Below are positions 60,332 to 64,000 of a DNA stretch of 64,000 nt, piece after piece; within the stretch, counting starts at the first letter, position 1; each line of letters opens with the position of its first letter. This stretch comes from Nocardioides sp. ChNu-153 (GTDB lineage Bacteria; Actinomycetota; Actinomycetes; Propionibacteriales; Nocardioidaceae). The stretch spans positions 434,001 to 498,000 of the forward strand of contig NZ_JADEVT010000001.1 in NCBI RefSeq assembly GCF_030466625.1, read 5' to 3'. Below the pieces are notes generated by a model that saw only the letters and a program-made list of their open reading frames with translations, was not told the DNA's origin and searched no databases. A program made the position numbers and the translations under genes.

Positions 60332-61141
60332 ATGATGGCCGCGATGAGTGCGCGCCACGGGGAGATGACGATCGACGAGCTCGCCGCACGGGTCGGGATG
60401 ACCGTGCGGAACGTCCGCGCGTACGCGACCCGTGGCCTCATGGCCGCACCCCGTCTCGTGGGCCGCAAGGGCTACTACAGCGAGGAGCACGTCGCCCGCC
60501 TCGCGCTGGTGCGCGACCTCCTGGACCGCGGCTACACCCTCAACGCCGTCGAGAAGGCCCTGGCGGAGAACCCGCACGTGCCCGAGACCCACGCCCTCGA
60601 CCTCCTGACGCTGCTCACCCGCCCCGTCGGCGGCACGGTCGAGCCGGAGGAGATCGCGGTCGACGCCCTGGCCGAGCTGGCCGGCATCGAGCACGACGAC
60701 GACTTCGTCGCGCGCCTCGAGGAGCGCGGCCTGCTGGTGCGGGTCGACCCCGACACCGTGCGCCTCCTGCGGCCCGCGCTCGTGCGCGCCGGCGCCCAGG
60801 CCATGCGCCTCGGGCTGGGCAAGGAGCGCGTGCTCGAGCTCTTCGGCCAGTCGCAGGACCTGCTGGGCCGGATGGCGGGGGCGTACGTCGGGGCCTTCCG
60901 CGACGACGTGTGGCGCCGCTTCCTCGGCGAGGGCATGCCCGAGGAGAAGTGGCCCGCGCTGGTCGGCAGCATCGAGACGCTGCTGCCGGTCGTCAGCCAG
61001 GCCGTGCTCGCGTCGTTCCGCTACGAGCTGGCGCGGGTCATCGAGCAGGCCCTCGCCGAGGAGCTGGGCGCGCTGACCGGCGAGCAGGCCCAGGCCCTCT
61101 TCGGCGGTGACGACGGCGCGCTCGGGTCGTTCGGCGCCTAG
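60332..61141 (+). CDS. MerR-family transcriptional regulator
   Basis: 269 residues. N-terminal MerR winged helix ([65 protein letters not shown]), then a helical effector part without recognised ligand domain. ATGs at 60332, 60335 and 60344 are all possible; the first is given for its GGTGGGGACC spacing. The gene is next to nirD but no nitrogen link is proven. It overlaps ispF by 4 bp in convergent orientation. Confidence 0.85.
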   Translation: MMAAMSARHGEMTIDELAARVGMTVRNVRAYATRGLMAAPRLVGRKGYYSEEHVARLALVRDLLDRGYTLNAVEKALAENPHVPETHALDLLTLLTRPVGGTVEPEEIAVDALAELAGIEHDDDFVARLEERGLLVRVDPDTVRLLRPALVRAGAQAMRLGLGKERVLELFGQSQDLLGRMAGAYVGAFRDDVWRRFLGEGMPEEKWPALVGSIETLLPVVSQAVLASFRYELARVIEQALAEELGALTGEQAQALFGGDDGALGSFGA

Positions 61142-61716
61142 CCGGCCGGCTGGTCGAGGGGGACGACGAGCGCCGTCGCGACGGCCGCCACGCCCTCGCC
61201 GCGCCCGGTGAGCCCCAGCCCGTCCGTCGTCGTCGCCGACAGCGTCACCGGCGCCCCGACCACGGCGCTGAGGACCGCCTCCGCCTCGGCCCGGCGCGCC
61301 CCGATCCGGGGGCGGTTGCCGATCACCTGCACGGCGACGTTGCCGACCACGAAGCCGGCGGCGCGCACCCGCCGTACCGTCTCGGCGAGCAGCGCCGTCC
61401 CGGCGGCACCCGCCCAGGCCGGCTCGGCCGTGCCGTAGTTCGACCCCAGGTCGCCCAGGCCGGCCGCGGACAGCAGGGCGTCGCAGGCCGCGTGGGCGGC
61501 GACGTCGGCGTCGGAGTGGCCCTCGAGGCCCTGCTCCTCGTCCGGGAAGTGCAGGCCCGCCAGGTGCATCGGGGCGCCCGGGGCGAACCGGTGGACGTCG
61601 GTGCCGACGCCCACACGGGGCAACGCGGGGGGCAGCGCGGGCGGGAGGGGGTGGGGGGAGGGGTGGGGCTGGCCGTGCACGGGGGCGTCGCCGGATACGG
61701 TCACGTCGGGCATCAT
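61138..61716 (-). CDS. ispF: 2-C-methyl-D-erythritol 2,4-cyclodiphosphate synthase
   Basis: 192 residues. IspF domain with zinc ligands and the active-site signatures [42 protein letters not shown], and the C-terminal [21 protein letters not shown]. It forms the cyclodiphosphate of MEP. A Pro/His-rich extension of about 34 residues precedes the usual start; ATG 61716 or 61713 initiates it. Convergent 4-bp overlap with the MerR gene; ispD lies 1.3 kb away on the same strand. Confidence 0.94.
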   Translation of the reverse strand: MMPDVTVSGDAPVHGQPHPSPHPLPPALPPALPRVGVGTDVHRFAPGAPMHLAGLHFPDEEQGLEGHSDADVAAHAACDALLSAAGLGDLGSNYGTAEPAWAGAAGTALLAETVRRVRAAGFVVGNVAVQVIGNRPRIGARRAEAEAVLSAVVGAPVTLSATTTDGLGLTGRGEGVAAVATALVVPLDQPAG

Positions 61717-61748
61717 GCCGGACGGTCGGGGCCGAGAGGAGGACGGGC

Positions 61749-63392
61749 GTGGAGGAGCGCACCCGCGTCGCGTGGGCCGGTTCCGGCCTCGTCGCGGCCC
61801 TCCTCGGGTTCGGCGTCAGCGAGCTCGCCGCCGGCGCGCTCACCCTGCACACCGGACCCCTGCCCGGGGTGCGTGAGGCGGTGCAGCGGCTGCTGCCGGC
61901 GGAGTTCGTCGTGCACAACGGCATCGACCTCGTCGCCCTCGCGACCGGCCCGCTGCTCACCCTGCTCGTCGCCCTCGTCGTGGCCGGCCTCGCGCTCGCC
62001 TCGGGCCTCGCCGCCGCGCGCGGCTGGCGCCGCCCCGCCGTGGTCGCGGCCGGCGTGGGCGTGGTGGGCGCCGCGCTGACCCTGGTGCGACCCGGCGCCG
62101 GGCTCGTGGACCTGCTGCCGGTCGCCGCGGGCGTGCTCGGCTACGGCGCGACGCTGCTCGGCCTGGCGACGGTCCTGCGCCGCCAGGGCGACCCGACGGA
62201 CAGCGCCCCCGCCGCCGCCCCCGACGGCGCCCCCGACGGCGTCCCCGCCGCCGCCCCCGACGCCGCCCCCGACGGCGCCGCCGTCCCGGGCGGACCGACG
62301 GGGCACCGGGTCGCCGCGCTCACCGGGCGGCGCGGTTTCCTCGCGGCGGCGGGCGCGGTCGCGGTGGTCGGCGTCGTCCTGGCCGTCACGGGCGAGGTGG
62401 TCGGACGGGGGCGGCGCGCGGTCGAGGAGGGCCGCCGGCTGCTGCGCCTGACGATGGTCACGGAGCCCCGGGTGCCGGCGGGCGCCGGCGTCGGGGTGCT
62501 GGGTGTCGTTCCGTGGCAGACGCCGAACGAGGACTTCTACCGCGTCGACTCGGCCATCGTCGTGCCGACCACCCCGGCGGAGGACTGGGCGCTGCGCATC
62601 CACGGCGAGGTCGAGCGCGAGGTCGTCGTCGACTTCGCCGAGCTCATCGCCATGACCACCCGGGAGCAGTGGACGACGCTCGTCGGGCTGACGAACGAGG
62701 TCGGCGGCACCCGGGTCGGCAACGCCTGGTGGAGCGGCGTGCCCACGAGCGCGCTGCTCGAGCGCGCCGGCGTGCTGCCCGGCGCCGACGCCGTCGTGCA
62801 GACGGGCGCCGACGGCTGGCGCTGCGTCACGCCGACCCAGGTGCTCGGCGACCCCGGCCGCTCCGCGCTGCTCGCGTTCGGCATGAACGGCGAGCCGCTG
62901 CCGCTGGACCACGGCTTCCCGGTGCGCACCCTCGTCCCGGGGCTGTACGGCGGGGTGGCGGCCTGCAAGTGGGTCGTCGACTGGGAGGTGACGCGGCTCG
63001 AGGTGCTCGAGCCCTCGTGGGACGCCGACCGGCCGCTGACGGCGCCCGTGCGGCTGGCGTCGCGCATCGAGGTGCCCAGCGACGGCGCCGAGGTGCCGCC
63101 CGGCGTGGTCGACGTGGCCGGCACGGCCTGGGCCCCGCCCGCCGGCGTGGAGGCCGTCGAGGTCGCGGTCGACGGCGGTGACTGGCAGCGGGCGGTGCTG
63201 GGCGACGTACGTCTCGACGACGCGTGGGCGCAGTGGCGCGCCGCCGTCGAGCTGGAGGCGGGCAGCCACCGGGTGCACGTGCGCGTGCGGGACCGCCTCG
63301 GCGGCGTGCAGGAGGGGGTCGTCGCCGACGACGGGGCCGGCGCGACCGGCCTGCACGAGGTCACCCTCGAGGTCGTCGCGCCCGAGGCGTGA
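61749..63392 (+). CDS. Membrane-anchored sulfite oxidase-like protein lacking the Mo-ligand Cys
   Basis: 547 residues. N-terminal membrane helices (about 10-190), then an Ala/Pro/Asp repeat linker, a twin-arginine-like [15 protein letters not shown] and the molybdopterin domain (about 265-430: [69 protein letters not shown]), ending in an immunoglobulin-like dimerisation domain. The cofactor-binding Cys of the usual TxTCVSNEVGG motif is Gly313 here (VGLTNEVGG). So molybdenum ligation as in sulfite oxidases is not evident; it may be inactive or bind differently. GTG at 61749 with GAGGAGGAC. Confidence 0.85.
   Translation: MEERTRVAWAGSGLVAALLGFGVSELAAGALTLHTGPLPGVREAVQRLLPAEFVVHNGIDLVALATGPLLTLLVALVVAGLALASGLAAARGWRRPAVVAAGVGVVGAALTLVRPGAGLVDLLPVAAGVLGYGATLLGLATVLRRQGDPTDSAPAAAPDGAPDGVPAAAPDAAPDGAAVPGGPTGHRVAALTGRRGFLAAAGAVAVVGVVLAVTGEVVGRGRRAVEEGRRLLRLTMVTEPRVPAGAGVGVLGVVPWQTPNEDFYRVDSAIVVPTTPAEDWALRIHGEVEREVVVDFAELIAMTTREQWTTLVGLTNEVGGTRVGNAWWSGVPTSALLERAGVLPGADAVVQTGADGWRCVTPTQVLGDPGRSALLAFGMNGEPLPLDHGFPVRTLVPGLYGGVAACKWVVDWEVTRLEVLEPSWDADRPLTAPVRLASRIEVPSDGAEVPPGVVDVAGTAWAPPAGVEAVEVAVDGGDWQRAVLGDVRLDDAWAQWRAAVELEAGSHRVHVRVRDRLGGVQEGVVADDGAGATGLHEVTLEVVAPEA
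62206..62285. repeat. Degenerate GC-rich repeats encoding an Ala/Pro/Asp linker
   Basis: Imperfect tandem units of about 12 bp (GCCCCCGACGGC type) between the membrane and catalytic parts of the sulfite oxidase-like gene. They encode a flexible APDGAPDG-like linker and keep frame. Confidence 0.8.
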
Positions 63393-63401
63393 CGACCCGG
63401 C

Positions 63402-64000
63402 TCACCAGTTGCGGCGGGTGCCCCGGGGCGGCAGCTGCGTCGCCGCGTCGCGGATGACGTAGACGAGCCCGCCCGAGCGCGGCAGCCAGGCCCGCTCGAA
63501 CTGCGCCCGCTGGTAGACGCGGCGCACGGACGAGTTGCGCGGCGCCGCCGGGTCGTTGACGACGACGTCGCCCTCGGGCGTGAAGCCGGCGATGACGAGC
63601 AGGTGGCCGTTCGTCGCCCCGATGGGGGAGCCGTCCAGCTCGCCGCGGGCGAAGGAGATCGACGCGACCAGCGGGATGCCGTAGGCGATGAACTCCTCGG
63701 CCTCGCGGAGGCTGCGGAGGCGGGTCACGAAGGCAGAGGCGACGCGCTGGTTGGCGTAGGCGGTGTTGAACGGCCAGTTGCCACAGCCGCGGTACTCCGC
63801 GTCGTAGACCATCCGCGCCGCGTGGTCGACCCACGGGTCGGTGTGGCCGGCGGGCACCCAGGAGTAGGCGCTCGAGGACGGCAGGGCGCGGTAGTAGTGC
63901 AGCACCATCGACACCGAGGTGGGGGAGCACCACGCCTCCCCGCCGTTGCCGTACGACGGGTAGTGGCCGCTGTGGATCATCTGCGAGAACTGCGGCACGG
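63402..64000 (-). CDS. C39-like peptidase family protein, 5' end missing
   Basis: About 199 residues are visible; the gene runs off the right edge (the frame is open at 63999), so the upstream part is missing and the in-frame GTG at 63998 is not a real start. It begins PQFSQMIHSGHYPSYGNGGEAWCSPTSVSMVLHYY, the catalytic Cys region of a C39-like papain-fold peptidase. The later segment GATNGHLLVIAGFTPEGDVVVNDPAA carries the catalytic His. C-terminal RGTRRNW ends the protein. A secreted peptidase is inferred; a cleavage-site signal would be upstream, out of the window. Confidence 0.8.
   Translation of the reverse strand, partial: VPQFSQMIHSGHYPSYGNGGEAWCSPTSVSMVLHYYRALPSSSAYSWVPAGHTDPWVDHAARMVYDAEYRGCGNWPFNTAYANQRVASAFVTRLRSLREAEEFIAYGIPLVASISFARGELDGSPIGATNGHLLVIAGFTPEGDVVVNDPAAPRNSSVRRVYQRAQFERAWLPRSGGLVYVIRDAATQLPPRGTRRNW

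Overview
The window is a chromosomal segment of a high-GC actinobacterium, most likely a member of the Propionibacteriales close to Nocardioides. This rests on very high GC, many GTG starts, many leaderless TANNNT promoters placed 6-8 nt before the start codon, and actinobacterial markers: mshA (mycothiol), carD, an LpqE-like lipoprotein and a senX3-regX3/phoU locus. No tRNA, rRNA, CRISPR array, insertion sequence or prophage gene was seen. Gene density is high, with 4-bp ATGA/GTGA overlaps throughout.

Layout: 1-5.4 kb is housekeeping (partial WXG100-like protein, xseBA, ispH, a YrdC-type protein, a DUF6542-like membrane protein, rmuC). 5.5-25.7 kb is a large purine and ureide catabolic island, almost all on the minus strand. 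It holds an ABC importer with a divergent adenosine-deaminase-like enzyme and an IPNS-family dioxygenase, a guanine deaminase-like protein, xanthine dehydrogenase, an RpiR-type regulator, allantoate amidohydrolase, a PucG-like transaminase, allantoinase, uricase, HIU hydrolase, OHCU decarboxylase, an AtzH-amidase fusion and a formamidase-like protein. 25.8-30 kb holds small membrane proteins (one apparently frameshifted), exonuclease III and a pair of bacterial PH-domain membrane proteins. 30-37.8 kb has ychF, a Ser/Thr kinase, very small proteins, a cobalamin riboswitch with its btuCDF-type transporter, and a TIGR01777 epimerase. 37.8-42.7 kb is mixed accessory content (unknown protein, dienelactone hydrolase, orphan histidine kinase, EVE-like protein, HhH protein). 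42.7-47.5 kb carries a 3-oxoacid CoA-transferase with an IclR regulator, an FAD dehydrogenase and a frameshifted DinB-like gene. 47.5-54 kb has an SDR, mshA, a YbjN protein, an EamA exporter and senX3-regX3/phoU with a PHO box. 54-64 kb has gpmA, the lipoprotein, UbiA, carD, a frameshifted glycosyltransferase, a degenerate IspD-like protein facing true ispD, nirD, a MerR regulator, ispF, a sulfite-oxidase-like membrane protein and a partial C39-like peptidase.

The purine island reads as one nitrogen-scavenging programme: uptake, deamination to xanthine, oxidation to urate, ring opening to allantoin and allantoate, then ureidoglycine transamination and amide hydrolysis. Its four transcription units share one promoter architecture: a TANNNT -10 box followed one base upstream by a GAAACNNNNGTTTC-type palindrome, plus further GTTTC half-sites about two helical turns apart. 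This is the strongest candidate for an undescribed regulon here, and the RpiR-family protein encoded inside the main operon is the obvious candidate regulator.
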